64,000 bases of DNA, taken from NCBI RefSeq assembly GCF_007860135.1, contig NZ_SJPV01000006.1, forward strand, positions 186,001 through 250,000, written 5' to 3'. This document shows, piece by piece, positions 55,495 to 64,000 of the stretch. Both the position numbers and the translations under genes were made by a program. The DNA is from Novipirellula artificiosorum. Lineage in GTDB: Bacteria; Planctomycetota; Planctomycetia; Pirellulales; Pirellulaceae. Each line of letters begins with the position of its first letter. Positions within the stretch are counted from its first letter, which is position 1. The notes under the pieces are model-generated. The model did no database searches. It saw only the letters and a program-made list of their open reading frames with translations, and was not told the DNA's origin.

Positions 55495-57378
55495 CTAATG
55501 GCGGAACAAAAACTCGTCGGTATTGACGAGTGCCCATGCCAAATCACGAGTGCCCTCGTGGGAGCGGCAAAGCTCTTCTGCGGTCATTCGCTCCGTCTCG
55601 GTCGGTCTGCGCGACAAAATCGCAAGGTAAAGGATCTCCGCTGTCTGTGTTGAATTGATCGCTTGACGGAGTAGCTCCTTGATCCCAGGACCCTGTTTGA
55701 GCTTGTCGCGAATATGGTTCGAGTTGAGCAGGTGCAACGCTTGACCGGCGGTCAGTCGATTGTTTCGTTCAAGTTCCATCCCCGTATCGCGAGCAGGACG
55801 CCCAAAGGTCTCTAAGAAACTGCTGGTGATGCTGCCGTCGGGAAGTGCAATCGCTCGTTGATGATCGGGCAAGAAGGTGAAAGGCTCTGGAATGATGCTC
55901 ATGTACACTTCGGTCGTTCCGGTGATTTGACAGATCGCATCAATCAAGACTTCGGCATCGAGGCGTCGCGGGTGGTAATGAGCAAAATGCACTCCCGCGT
56001 CCGGATCCTCCGTTGCTGGAATACAGGACAACTGGTAGGTGCTTGAATTGAGGATTTCTCGAAACAGGTGTTTGAGGTCAAAATCAGCCGCAATCAGGTC
56101 GTCTGCAAGATGATTCAACAGTTCAAGGTTCGACGCGGGATTCTCTGGCCCGACGTCGTCAGGCGGGTCTACAATGCCGCGTCCGAGTAGCCAAAACCAA
56201 ACACGGTTTGCAATGGCTCGAGCGAACCAAGGATTCTTTTCATGAACCAACCAGCTCGCGAAAACGCGTCGAGGATCTTCACCCGCCGGGATGATCGCTT
56301 TCACGCCGTTGGGGTAGACGGCCGCGACCGGATCATTCGGGGATGCCGTCTCACCGCGTCGGGCATCATAGAAAACGATTTCTTCTTTCCATTCCCCCGT
56401 CGGTTTGTAGCCCACTTTGCTAAAAAAACCGCTCATCCCTTCCAGCCGTTCGGTAGGCCATTTTTCGGCTCGTTCACACAAGAACGTCAAGGCTACCGTT
56501 TGAGCAATCGCGATGGGCTCTTTGCTTTGCATCGCACGATAGAAGTTGACTTGCGGCGTTCGGAAATTGCTGCCCGAGGCAGTCAGCAATTCAAATGCGA
56601 ACTCATCGTAACGACGATTGGTCTTGACCGATTCATGAATCCAATGGTGATAGGCCTGTGCTGCATTCGGCCAAAGATTGATCGGAAACTCAGCTTTGAC
56701 TCTAAGAATGTCACACCACTTCATCGTGATGTAGTCGACGTACTCGTCTCGTTGGAGCACGGCGTCGATCAGTTTGGCACGCTTGCGTTCATCACGGTCG
56801 TCAAGAAACCTTGTCGTTTCGTCTACGGTTGGCAGCGTGCCGAGCAGATCAATGTAAACACGGCGCAGGAAGGTTTCGTCGCTGCAAAGTTTCGCAGGCT
56901 CGATTCCTCGCTCGATCAGGTTGCGGAAAACCAAATCGTCAATGGAGTTGTGAGCATGAACGGGCGACTCGCTCTCGAAGGGTCGATCGGTCCACTCGGT
57001 ATCGAACGTTTCCAGATCGTGCATGGTGTCTGGCAAATCGAGCGCAAGCGATTGACCGGAGTGAGAAGCTGGCACGTCCGGTCGGACCAAAGCGTCCTCG
57101 CGAAGCCGGCGGTCGCGGCGATCACGCTCGACAGCAGCGACCGGTGACGCCTTTTCCGCAGTAGCGGACCCAGTGGTGGGCGACGAAACCTCGGATCCCG
57201 ATTCGGCGACGACCCAAACCACCAATCCGAACATCACGACGGATGAACCGAACATCAGCACCACGAGCCAGGTTGGTTTTTTGCGCCGCTTACGTTTGAC
57301 GCTCCGCCGGGGCGCAGGACTAGCCGACTTCGTTTGGGTGTCAATGTTGGGCGGTGCGACTACATGACCGGACATCAT
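55495..57378 (-). CDS. DUF1549/DUF1553 domain protein, membrane-anchored
   Basis: A 627-residue protein with an N-terminal helix (about 34-58, WLVVLMFGSSVVMFG). Residues 150-310 are DUF1549 (RRVYIDLLGTLPTVDETTRFL) and residues 375-627 are DUF1553 (NPWFARAIANRVWFWLLGRG; STYQLS). It lacks the haem c (PSCyt1) domain common in longer relatives, and its N-terminal 100 residues are charged and low-complexity. It is encoded just upstream of the DUF1501 gene, an expected pair. Confidence 0.86.
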   Translation of the reverse strand: MMSGHVVAPPNIDTQTKSASPAPRRSVKRKRRKKPTWLVVLMFGSSVVMFGLVVWVVAESGSEVSSPTTGSATAEKASPVAAVERDRRDRRLREDALVRPDVPASHSGQSLALDLPDTMHDLETFDTEWTDRPFESESPVHAHNSIDDLVFRNLIERGIEPAKLCSDETFLRRVYIDLLGTLPTVDETTRFLDDRDERKRAKLIDAVLQRDEYVDYITMKWCDILRVKAEFPINLWPNAAQAYHHWIHESVKTNRRYDEFAFELLTASGSNFRTPQVNFYRAMQSKEPIAIAQTVALTFLCERAEKWPTERLEGMSGFFSKVGYKPTGEWKEEIVFYDARRGETASPNDPVAAVYPNGVKAIIPAGEDPRRVFASWLVHEKNPWFARAIANRVWFWLLGRGIVDPPDDVGPENPASNLELLNHLADDLIAADFDLKHLFREILNSSTYQLSCIPATEDPDAGVHFAHYHPRRLDAEVLIDAICQITGTTEVYMSIIPEPFTFLPDHQRAIALPDGSITSSFLETFGRPARDTGMELERNNRLTAGQALHLLNSNHIRDKLKQGPGIKELLRQAINSTQTAEILYLAILSRRPTETERMTAEELCRSHEGTRDLAWALVNTDEFLFRH

Positions 57379-57405
57379 GCACCTGAGTATAAAATGACGA
57401 GACGG

Positions 57406-58791
57406 CTATTTGATTTTAGCAAAGGCGACGCCTTCGATTTCGACAAGCAATTCGGGACGACACACATCCGCAAACGCGTAGATCGTTGGCAGAGCACCAA
57501 ACCGACGCTCGCAAACAGCCCGACATTTTTCGAAGTCTTCGGGCCGTTTGACGTAGACTCGCACCTTGGCCAAGTCGGATAACTCAGCACCGACGCCGGA
57601 CAAACCGTGTCGTTCACAGTTCGTTGGACTGATCAATTGTTCGATGTTGTCGATGGTCTGCTCGGTCTGTTTTTCAATGTCGTCAAGGTGGACGCTTTCG
57701 CTGTCCAAAATGCTGGCGGTACCGGAAACCCAGATCGTTGCATACTCGCCGATCATCACAGCCATCGCACGAGCGAACTTGGGGCTCTTCACGGAAAAGC
57801 TCTTCGCGTATTCAAAAGCGGAGGTCTGTTGAGGGTTTTCTAGAGAGATCAGCCGAACGTCCTTTCGATCGGTCTGTAGCGCCATCCCGCTAAGGGTCAA
57901 TCCTCCGCCGGTCATGCCGATCCCCGTGCTGGCAGGATAAACCACATGTCCCTGGTCAGAAACGGTCATTCGTCCCTCTGCCTGCAACTGATCAAAGAAA
58001 TCGGTTCGCGACCGATTCAATTCGCGGTAGCGTTCGATGCCTTGTTCCGGATCGGTGATGTTGCCCTGATACAACCAAACTCGCGGAACGTCCTTGAACG
58101 TTGCATTCACCCTCCCAAGCCGAGTGACCAATTGTTCGAAAACGCTCGTGGTTTCATCGAAGGCGCCCGAAACACCCGCCAGCGGACAGATCCCACCCAG
58201 GTAGATCCAACGCAGGTTGTGATAATCAATCGTAACAACATCGGGTAGCGGGAATTGCACTTTGACGTCATCGCCTCCCAACGCCCAGGCTTCGATCGCA
58301 AGTGCTTGACCACCACAAGGGGGTTGGACGATGAAGCTCGTCGCTGGCACACAGTCGCCAAAGTAGGCTGCAAACAATTTTGCGAACGCGGGAATCTCTT
58401 CTGCAGAGCGAACAAACACGGTTTGCATCGTGACCGTCATCGGTACCGATTGCTGTTTCAAGATCACCCGTATCGTCGAAATCGCTTCCCACGCCTGGTC
58501 CACGGCGCTGCCACTTGCCTGAGGCGTGACCATCAACGCCACCCGGCAGACCCCATCCAAATGGATCACCGTGTGCTGTTGATCGCTCAGCAAGCAGGCT
58601 GGCATCTTGTTTTCGCTGGCCAATGCTTCCAACTGACATCCTCCACTGCATCCTTCGCTCGTGAGCATCTGTTTCATCGGTTGCATGCGATGACAAATGG
58701 AAGCATCCGGCGAATTGCAAACGACCGCTTCCGCCCCCGCTGGGCTCGGTTGCGAACCCGCCGTCGCCGTGCGTTGGATGGATTCGTTCAT
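57406..58791 (-). CDS. Chorismatase-like double RidA-fold protein
   Basis: A 461-residue protein with two RidA-like regions, about 75-170 (PATSFIVQPP) and 345-461 (VSGTASILDSESVHLDDIEKQ), around a linker containing IERYRELNRSRTDFF, YPASTGIGM and LENPQQTSAFEYAKSFS. That order and wording resemble FkbO/Hyg5/XanB2 chorismatases, which hydrolyse chorismate to benzoate- or dihydroxycyclohexadienoate-type acids. The first 65 residues are an extra Cys-rich extension (CSGGC). It lies 78 bp downstream of an Rrf2 regulator on the same strand, probably in one operon. A stand-alone RidA-type deaminase role is the alternative. Confidence 0.65.
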   Translation of the reverse strand: MNESIQRTATAGSQPSPAGAEAVVCNSPDASICHRMQPMKQMLTSEGCSGGCQLEALASENKMPACLLSDQQHTVIHLDGVCRVALMVTPQASGSAVDQAWEAISTIRVILKQQSVPMTVTMQTVFVRSAEEIPAFAKLFAAYFGDCVPATSFIVQPPCGGQALAIEAWALGGDDVKVQFPLPDVVTIDYHNLRWIYLGGICPLAGVSGAFDETTSVFEQLVTRLGRVNATFKDVPRVWLYQGNITDPEQGIERYRELNRSRTDFFDQLQAEGRMTVSDQGHVVYPASTGIGMTGGGLTLSGMALQTDRKDVRLISLENPQQTSAFEYAKSFSVKSPKFARAMAVMIGEYATIWVSGTASILDSESVHLDDIEKQTEQTIDNIEQLISPTNCERHGLSGVGAELSDLAKVRVYVKRPEDFEKCRAVCERRFGALPTIYAFADVCRPELLVEIEGVAFAKIK

Positions 58792-58869
58792 CGGTTTCCT
58801 CTGTCGATTCGATTGAAAGTGGTGGGAGCTTCAAAAAGGTACGGGTCGTTTGGTTACGGCGTTGGCTGT

Positions 58870-59358
58870 TTACGGACGCGCGCGACTGGATCCGCCAGAT
58901 CCCGCGGTCGTTGCCGAACGAGGAGGGGCCATTGCTTTGCAAAACGTTTCGGCGGTTGGAAAGCTAGCAATCACATCGGCAATCGTCGTGCAGCGAAACG
59001 TTTCCTCGATCCTTGCCATTGCGTCATCAATGCAGCGGTGCATGGGGCACAAACCAGACAGATGGGATTCGATGTCCACAGGGCAGGTTTCGATTCGTTC
59101 GAGCGGATCGATCGCGTTAATCACGTCCAATGCGGTCAGTACCGTCGGGTCACGACGCAACAAAAAACCGCCTTGGCTGCCACGTCGGGCACTGAGAATC
59201 CCCGCCTTGGTCAGTTCCTGTAGCACCTTGATCAGGTAACCAGGGGCCGCTTTGATGCCTTCGGCGATGTCCTTGACCTTCTGAGGCTCGTCCGGACGCT
59301 GGGCGATCCAGATTACGGCTCGTAGCCCGTAATCGCATGCCTCTGAGAGTAGTTTCAT
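58870..59358 (-). CDS. Rrf2-family transcriptional regulator
   Basis: A 162-residue Rrf2-type winged-helix repressor (MKLLSEACDYGLRAVIWIA start; helix-turn-helix near residues 25-60 with YLIKVLQELTKAG; wing RRGSQGGFLLRR). Cys92, Cys104 and Cys109 could bind an iron-sulfur cluster, but the spacing (11 and 4 between) differs from IscR and NsrR. The C-terminal 20 residues are low-complexity. It likely controls its own operon, including the chorismatase-like gene, through the palindrome just upstream. Confidence 0.88.
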   Translation of the reverse strand: MKLLSEACDYGLRAVIWIAQRPDEPQKVKDIAEGIKAAPGYLIKVLQELTKAGILSARRGSQGGFLLRRDPTVLTALDVINAIDPLERIETCPVDIESHLSGLCPMHRCIDDAMARIEETFRCTTIADVIASFPTAETFCKAMAPPRSATTAGSGGSSRARP

Positions 59359-59372
59359 CGCACAAACGCTCC

Positions 59373-59395
59373 TTAGTGATTATTAAATAGTCTAA
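59373..59395. promoter_or_regulatory. Candidate Rrf2 operator, imperfect 23-bp palindrome
   Basis: TTAGTGATTAT on the left and AATAGTCTAA on the right form a near-palindrome ending 14 bases before the Rrf2 start codon, in an AT-rich stretch likely to contain the promoter. Its size and position fit autoregulation by the adjacent Rrf2 protein. The GGAG ribosome site lies between it and the start. Confidence 0.5.
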
Positions 59396-59782
59396 TTACA
59401 CCCCAAAACAATTCAAGTGTGCATTAAAGCACGAAACGACGCATTCCTTTAAAAAGCCACCGCTTCTGACCGGTTTTGTTTGCCTGGGTGGTCCGATCCG
59501 CGGCGGTGCGATGGAACTTGGAGAGGTCGTCGTTTTCTTCGAAAATGGCGTCGCGCGTGCTGATTTTTTGTGAAGAAAACGGAGGTGTCGATCGGGTGTA
59601 AGCCCGTTCAATTGCCGCGCACGTTAAGCCTGGTAAACCTTGCGGGGCATCGCGCAACGCATCAAGCGATTGCTCAGATTGGACCGATTCAAACAGCCAT
59701 GCCGGTGACACCGGCGTTTGATGGCGTTCCGTTGTAGAGTTCGCCTTTAACGTGCATCCGAACGACTCGGGTTCAGGGATAT
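59396..59782. other. Non-coding region between the Rrf2 and HtrA-like genes
   Basis: There is no credible gene in these 387 bases; a 95-codon leftward frame at 59424-59711 has no family features. A short perfect hairpin (GCCGGTG/CACCGGC, 59701-59715) lies about 70 bases before the HtrA-like start and may be part of its 5' leader or regulation. Confidence 0.5.
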
Positions 59783-61198
59783 ATGCGATCGACTATCCTC
59801 TCTCGCCCGGCAATCGGCCCATTGATGTTTGTCAGCGTCGTGATTTCGCTTTCAAGCCTCATGCAGCCTTTGGCCGCTCAAACGCCGCGACCGTCCGGCA
59901 CCACCAGCTCGAACCGGCAAACGCCGACCGTCCTGGCGATTCGCCGTGCGTCGCCCGCCGTGGTCAACATTCATGGCCAAAAAACGGTTCGAGCCACTGC
60001 GGCTGGAATGGCCGGAGCCACGGGGCCCGATTCGTTCCGGCAAGTCAACGGCATGGGGACGGGCGTGATCATTGACCCCCGCGGTTATGTGATCACGAAC
60101 TACCATGTGGTCGAAGATGTGGATGAAATCCTCGTCACGCTCGATGACGGATCGACCACAACCGCAGATTTGGTGTCCGCACGGGTCCGAAATGACTTGG
60201 CCTTGATCAAGGTCAGTGTCAATCGCGAGCTGCCAACGATCCCGCGCGGCACCAGCAGCGACTTGATGGTCGGCGAGAGTGTCATCGCCATCGGCAATGC
60301 CTTTGGTTATGTCCACACCAGCACCGAAGGGATCATCAGCGCATTGCATCGCGATGTTCCGGTGAACGAGACGCAAGAGTACAGCGATCTGATTCAGATC
60401 AGCGCGGGGATTAACCCGGGGAACTCAGGCGGCCCGCTGCTGAACATTGATGGCGAAATTATCGGTATCAATGTGGCGGTTCGTGTCGGTGCTCAACAGA
60501 TCGCGTTTGCGATTCCTGTTGATCAGGTCGTGGAGATCGTTACCGAAATGATCGACGACCACAACGAACAACGTCTACTGACGGGACTGCGAACGAACGG
60601 CGGACCCCGCGATGGCGACGGCGTGACCGTTGCCCATGTCTCCGCTAGCAGCCCCGCCGCACGGGATGGGCTGAAGCCGGGAGACCGCGTGGTCCGCGTT
60701 GGTTCGCGGCCCATCGATGATCGGCTCGACTTCGCATTGGCGTTGCTTGGAGTGACTCCCGGCGAGCCCTTAGAATTGGCCGTCGAACGCAGCGGTCGTC
60801 AAGTTGACGTTGCCATGCAATTCGATGCCGCTCCCCGGCAAGCCTCCGCGGCAACGGTCGAAGAACTCGCCTGGTCAGCGATCGGCATTCAGGCACGCCC
60901 GGTGGCGGAATCGACAATCCGCCGACTGAATGCTCGGATGCGGACCAGCTATCGAGGCGGTTTGTACATCACGGCAGTGCGACCCGGGTCTCCGGCAGAC
61001 CAACAGAGCATTGTCCCGGGAGATGTGATGATCGGGATTCACGGCTGGCAGACATCCAACCTTGCCGACCTCGCCGAGATCTTTGATCACCCTGACATGC
61101 AGCGTGGCCCACGAGCCAAGTTCTTTATTGTTCGCCAAGAACAAACGTTGTTCGGCCACATGCAGCTAGCGGCTCAATCCGGAGTCAAGCGGCGATAG
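59783..61198 (+). CDS. Secreted HtrA/DegP-like serine protease with two PDZ domains
   Basis: A 471-residue exported trypsin-like protease with a signal peptide (about 1-32, ending PLAAQ). The triad is His108 (TNYHVVED), Asp138 (RNDLALIKV) and Ser215 (NPGNSGGPLL), all in the DegP context. Two C-terminal PDZ domains follow, about 260-350 (GDGVTVAHVSASSPAARDGLKPGD) and 365-460 (GGLYITAVRPGSPADQQS). It probably functions in envelope protein quality control. It is transcribed alone; a GC hairpin (61215-61231) follows its stop. Confidence 0.9.
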   Translation: MRSTILSRPAIGPLMFVSVVISLSSLMQPLAAQTPRPSGTTSSNRQTPTVLAIRRASPAVVNIHGQKTVRATAAGMAGATGPDSFRQVNGMGTGVIIDPRGYVITNYHVVEDVDEILVTLDDGSTTTADLVSARVRNDLALIKVSVNRELPTIPRGTSSDLMVGESVIAIGNAFGYVHTSTEGIISALHRDVPVNETQEYSDLIQISAGINPGNSGGPLLNIDGEIIGINVAVRVGAQQIAFAIPVDQVVEIVTEMIDDHNEQRLLTGLRTNGGPRDGDGVTVAHVSASSPAARDGLKPGDRVVRVGSRPIDDRLDFALALLGVTPGEPLELAVERSGRQVDVAMQFDAAPRQASAATVEELAWSAIGIQARPVAESTIRRLNARMRTSYRGGLYITAVRPGSPADQQSIVPGDVMIGIHGWQTSNLADLAEIFDHPDMQRGPRAKFFIVRQEQTLFGHMQLAAQSGVKRR

Positions 61199-61339
61199 AG
61201 ACCTTTCAGGGGTCGCGGTCGAAACGGCCGCGGCCAAGCTGATGGAGTCACAGCGCGCACGTCCCGGGGCAATCTTGCTTGTAGCGACCCGCAATCGCTC
61301 GCAAGCTTGCCGACCCAGCCGGGACGAACGCGCGCCATT

Positions 61340-61367
61340 GCAGGATCGCCGCATGAGACGATCCTGC
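61340..61367. repeat. Perfect 9-bp inverted repeat before the tRNA gene
   Basis: GCAGGATCG and CGATCCTGC flank a 10-base loop, about 55 bases upstream of tRNA-Arg. It has no T-run. It may be a terminator-like stem for the HtrA-like message or an operator; its meaning is unclear. Confidence 0.4.
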
Positions 61368-61421
61368 CATCGATCCGACTGGCTGAGTCGTGGCAATCGG
61401 TTACAATGCCGCCAAGAAATC

Positions 61422-61495
<74 letters not shown>

Positions 61496-61579
61496 CTAAA
61501 TTTCTCACGAAAGCTACACCTGCCACTACACCCGATGCCTTGCTACCGGTAAATTGGAGGTAGGTGAACCAATGAAAAA

Positions 61580-61609
61580 GCCTCGTCAGTGCGGGTAACA
61601 CTGCGAGGC
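61580..61609 (+). promoter_or_regulatory. Strong hairpin in the integrase leader
   Basis: GCCTCG-T-CAGTG and CACTG-CGAGGC pair with one bulged base around a 7-base loop, ending 28 bases before the integrase start. There is no T-run. A tiny frame (MKKPRQCG) starts just before it, so translation could affect folding. It may attenuate integrase expression. Confidence 0.4.
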
Positions 61610-61637
61610 CGATCAAGACTGCTTTCGAGGAGCAATC

Positions 61638-62822
61638 ATGACAAAGGCAAGTGTAGCATCCACACGTCCGAAAGCGAAGGCAAACAAACCTGCCAAGCCT
61701 CGCAAGGACTTCCCTCTCTTTCCGCACGCTAGCGGACAATGGGCCAAAAAAGTTCTTGGCCAGATGCACTATTTCGGAGTGTGGGCCGATCCCGTCGCAG
61801 CTGAAAAAGAGTGGGAGCGTCAAAAGCTAGCTTTACTTGAAGGCCGAGATCCCGACGAAGCGATCTATGGCGAAACGGTGGGGTGGCTCTGCAATGCTTT
61901 CGTGGAATCGAAGGCTCTGCAAAAAGAACGCAGCGAATTGAGCGAGCGATCATTCAAAGACTACCGCAGAGTGGCTAAGGAAATCGCTACCCACTTTGGT
62001 AAAGGCCGACGACTTGATTCAATTCGCCCCAGCGACTTTGAACGGTATCGCAATTCGTTTCCCGACACATGGGGACCGACAACGATCAACAGCCAATTGC
62101 GGTTGGTCCGTGTGCTGTTCAAGTACGCGAACGACATCGAAGTCACAAAACGACCGATCCGTTACAGCATCGGACTGAAGGCCGTTCCAAAGTCTACGGT
62201 GCGCAAGCACCAAGCCACCCAGGACGCTAAGGAATACACCGCAGACGAAGTGTGGCGTTTGTATCACGAATCGCCGCAACCGATGCGAGCGTTCATTTTG
62301 TTGGGACTGAACGCAGCCTATGGCACGATGGACATTGCACGACTGCGAATCGACGACATCGACTTTAAGAACCACTGGCTTGGCGTGATGCGAGGCAAGA
62401 CGGGAATCGCTCGAGGTTGTTGGTTGTGGCCGGAAACGCTCACAGCACTGCGAGAAGCGATTGACGCTAAACCGTACACCACAAGACCGAGTTTGGAGCC
62501 GTTGGCGTTCATCACGACGCACCGACGACCGTGGGCCGAAGATGGAAGCACATCGCACCCTTTGACGATGGCGTTCAACAAATTGAAGAAAGCCGCCGAG
62601 ATAGACAAGCCAGGTGTTGGCCATTATGCGCTGCGTCACACGTTCGCAACCGTCGCCAGTGGTGCGAGGGATCAGCAGGCCGTCGATTACGTGATGGGCC
62701 ACATCGACAACACGATGGCAGGCAACTACCGCGAAGGAATCGACCCGAAGCGAGTGAAGGCGGTCTGTCAGTTTGTGCGGAGGTGGTTCCTCGCAGGGAA
62801 GCCGAAAGGGGGTGCGAAATGA
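61638..62822 (+). CDS. Tyrosine recombinase (integrase), planctomycetal type
   Basis: A 394-residue integrase. Residues 85-180 form the core-binding domain and residues 200-375 the catalytic domain. His329, Arg333, His355 and the nucleophile Tyr364 (GHIDNTMAGNYRE) are present with near-canonical spacing. The usual first Arg (box I, GxRxxEL) is Gly229 in AAYGTMDIARLR, as far as my alignment goes, and a Lys in RGKTGI fits the beta-hairpin Lys. GAGG precedes the ATG. Its stop overlaps the next start by four bases. Confidence 0.85.
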   Translation: MTKASVASTRPKAKANKPAKPRKDFPLFPHASGQWAKKVLGQMHYFGVWADPVAAEKEWERQKLALLEGRDPDEAIYGETVGWLCNAFVESKALQKERSELSERSFKDYRRVAKEIATHFGKGRRLDSIRPSDFERYRNSFPDTWGPTTINSQLRLVRVLFKYANDIEVTKRPIRYSIGLKAVPKSTVRKHQATQDAKEYTADEVWRLYHESPQPMRAFILLGLNAAYGTMDIARLRIDDIDFKNHWLGVMRGKTGIARGCWLWPETLTALREAIDAKPYTTRPSLEPLAFITTHRRPWAEDGSTSHPLTMAFNKLKKAAEIDKPGVGHYALRHTFATVASGARDQQAVDYVMGHIDNTMAGNYREGIDPKRVKAVCQFVRRWFLAGKPKGGAK

Positions 62823-63262
62823 GCAAGAAAAAGTTTGTTTCACTTCGTACAGTTTTGCCGCCAGCAGAACAACAAGCCAGAGTTGAGGCGTTATTTCAGT
62901 CGGATGAATGGCTTCGCATCAAGGCGATGGCAGAGGACCATAAACGACGATACAAGCGACTTGGCGACGGCGATGATTCAATTCATCGGACATTGATTGA
63001 ACTAGCTCAGGCGTTGAATTTGAGCGTCAACGAAGTCGAGAAAATGAATCCCAATGAGCTAGACCAGTATACCGATGCGATCCTACGCAGGCGAGGCGTG
63101 AAGTCGGACATCATCGACACTCAAGATGCAAGAAAACTTCTTGGCACCACCTCAAACAAAAGTCTAAAGCGTTGGGCCGATGAAGCTGGCGTGAAATCGG
63201 TAAGCCGTGGACGTTGGAGGCGATCCGACATCTTAAAAATCAAGTCGAATCGTGAAACGTAG
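62819..63262 (+). CDS. Small protein with C-terminal MerR/excisionase-like helix-turn-helix
   Basis: A 147-residue protein starting in the ATGA overlap with the integrase stop. The N-terminal 95 residues are helical and charged; the C-terminal part (TQDARKLLGTTSNKSLKRWA, then SRGRWRRSDI) resembles an excisionase-type DNA-binding motif. Coupling to the integrase suggests a role in directing excision or in regulation. No closer family is recognised. Confidence 0.6.
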   Translation: MSKKKFVSLRTVLPPAEQQARVEALFQSDEWLRIKAMAEDHKRRYKRLGDGDDSIHRTLIELAQALNLSVNEVEKMNPNELDQYTDAILRRRGVKSDIIDTQDARKLLGTTSNKSLKRWADEAGVKSVSRGRWRRSDILKIKSNRET

Positions 63263-63345
63263 GAAACGCAAAAAGTTTCATTCGTTTCATTCGTTTCACA
63301 ACTTGGCTTTGAACCTTCTACATCGTTTTGAACCCGCTAAGAATT

Positions 63346-63376
63346 AAACCGTTGCCACATGGCAGCGGTTTTTTTG
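63346..63376 (+). terminator. Rho-independent terminator after the integrase operon
   Basis: AACCGTTGCC and GGCAGCGGTT form a stem with a 4-base loop, followed directly by a run of seven or more T. It ends the integrase transcript before the next small gene. Confidence 0.85.
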
Positions 63377-63397
63377 TTGGTACACGGAGCAAACACG

Positions 63398-63640
63398 ATG
63401 GAAGCAAAAAACGTCCCACAGACGGCAAAGGAATTTGGCTGTGGAATTGACCACGTTCGCAAGTTGATTGACGCAGGCGAATTGCAAGCCGTCAACATCG
63501 GACTTGGAAAGCAACGATCGAGATGGGTGATCCCTTGCGAGGAAATCGAAGCGTTCAAACGACGCAGAGCAAGCCAGCGACCGATCACACGTAGCCGAAA
63601 GGCACCCCCCACAGTCACGCGAGATTGGCTGAGTGATTGA
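63398..63640 (+). CDS. Excisionase-like helix-turn-helix protein
   Basis: An 80-residue protein from the ATG at 63398, with GGAG upstream; the frame from 63359 lies over the terminator and is not used. NVPQTAKEFGCGIDHVRKLIDAG then SRWVIPCEEIEAFKRRR is a typical HTH_17/excisionase-type fold. The C-terminus is basic. It is probably the directionality factor or a regulator of the element. Confidence 0.7.
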   Translation: MEAKNVPQTAKEFGCGIDHVRKLIDAGELQAVNIGLGKQRSRWVIPCEEIEAFKRRRASQRPITRSRKAPPTVTRDWLSD

Positions 63641-63650
63641 AAGAAAAAAA

Positions 63651-63704
63651 GCTCCCGCACAAACGGTCATGGGGGTGACCAGTTGTGGGGAGCAATCGTT
63701 TTTT
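63651..63704 (+). terminator. Long-stem terminator after the excisionase-like gene
   Basis: GCTCCC, CACAA and GGTCA pair with TGACC, TTGTG and GGGAGC through two small internal loops, making a stem of about 16 pairs, followed by AATCG and a run of T. A second short stem (CGCCGA/TCGGCG, about 63707-63725) lies just after it. Together they separate the small gene from the primase. Confidence 0.7.
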
Positions 63705-63768
63705 ACCGCCGACGGCAAATCGGCGATTTATCTTAACCTGACAGGGGATGACAGGATGAGCTTTTATT

Positions 63769-64000
63769 ATGCCACAGAAACCGAAGAAGTCAATTGATTT
63801 TACTGCGATCAAGCAGGCCGCCGAGGGACGATGGGGCGACATCATCTCCGCGCTAACACCGCTTCCCCGCGATGTGTTGACCAAGAGAGGCGACGATCAC
63901 CCTTGCCCAGTATGCGACGGCAAGACGGTTATATGGCCGGCAGATGACGCCGAGACTACGGGCTCCATTGCTTGCCGGAATTGTACCGGCAACAAGCCGA
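63769..64000 (+). CDS. Phage-type primase/helicase N-terminus, partial
   Basis: The frame opens at the ATG at 63769 and runs off the right edge after 77 codons. After a basic start and GRWGDIISALTPLP comes a zinc ribbon HPCPVCDGKT with a second pair in ACRNC, the layout of the zinc-binding domain of phage P4-type and T7-type primases. The catalytic TOPRIM or helicase part would lie outside. A start at 63756 is in another frame and stops early. Confidence 0.72.
   Translation, partial: MPQKPKKSIDFTAIKQAAEGRWGDIISALTPLPRDVLTKRGDDHPCPVCDGKTVIWPADDAETTGSIACRNCTGNKP

Noticed and set aside
59424..59711. 95-codon leftward gene upstream of the Rrf2 gene
   Set aside because: No ribosome site, no family features, and it covers the region where the HtrA-like promoter is expected.

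Overview
The window looks like chromosomal DNA of a planctomycete of the Pirellulaceae (Rhodopirellula and relatives). This is inferred from family content: a DUF1549/DUF1553 plus DUF1501 gene pair with a PPC-domain neighbour, a DUF1080 protein next to a Tat-exported Gfo/Idh/MocA oxidoreductase, a secreted sulfatase, an ECF sigma factor with a membrane anti-sigma partner, and HzsA-like and CRTAC1-like secreted proteins. No 16S gene is present, so the genus is not fixed.

Layout. At 1-6.7 kb, the start of an HPt phosphotransfer protein reads leftward. A c-di-GMP-I (GEMM) riboswitch candidate then precedes a Flp pilin, a prepilin peptidase and the CpaB, CpaC and CpaE parts of a Tad pilus; the CpaF/TadA motor and TadB/C platform are not in the window. 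A 131-bp MITE-like inverted repeat and a terminator split this locus. At 6.7-26.8 kb lie mostly household genes: pepA, a UbiD-type decarboxylase, a FabZ-like dehydratase, nth, an RlhA-like U32 protein, an M28/glutaminyl-cyclase-like enzyme, a CoA-disulfide-reductase/rhodanese fusion, metG, a ThrE-type exporter, a secreted glycosidase-like protein and a nitrilase-family amidase. An 18-bp tandem repeat fills the divergent nth/U32 promoter region.

At 27.1-37.5 kb there is a tightly packed six-gene operon, the most unusual part of the window. All six products appear to be exported: an HzsA-like two-haem protein, a CRTAC1/FG-GAP protein, a ten-CxxCH cytochrome fused to a YVTN beta-propeller and a dihaem-peroxidase-like end, a sensor-type propeller without a kinase, and two substrate-binding proteins of the branched-chain amino-acid type with no permease or ATPase. 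I read it as an undescribed extracytoplasmic redox or binding system.

At 37.5-61.2 kb come birA with a zinc-ribbon membrane protein, a short-chain dehydrogenase, an ECF sigma/anti-sigma pair, an M3 peptidase, a sulfatase, an FAD oxidoreductase, several typical planctomycetal secreted proteins, an Rrf2 regulator upstream of a chorismatase-like double-RidA protein, and an HtrA-like protease. At 61.4 kb a tRNA-Arg(UCU) marks the edge of an integrated element: tyrosine recombinase, two small DNA-binding proteins, two terminators and the start of a phage-type primase that runs off the right edge.
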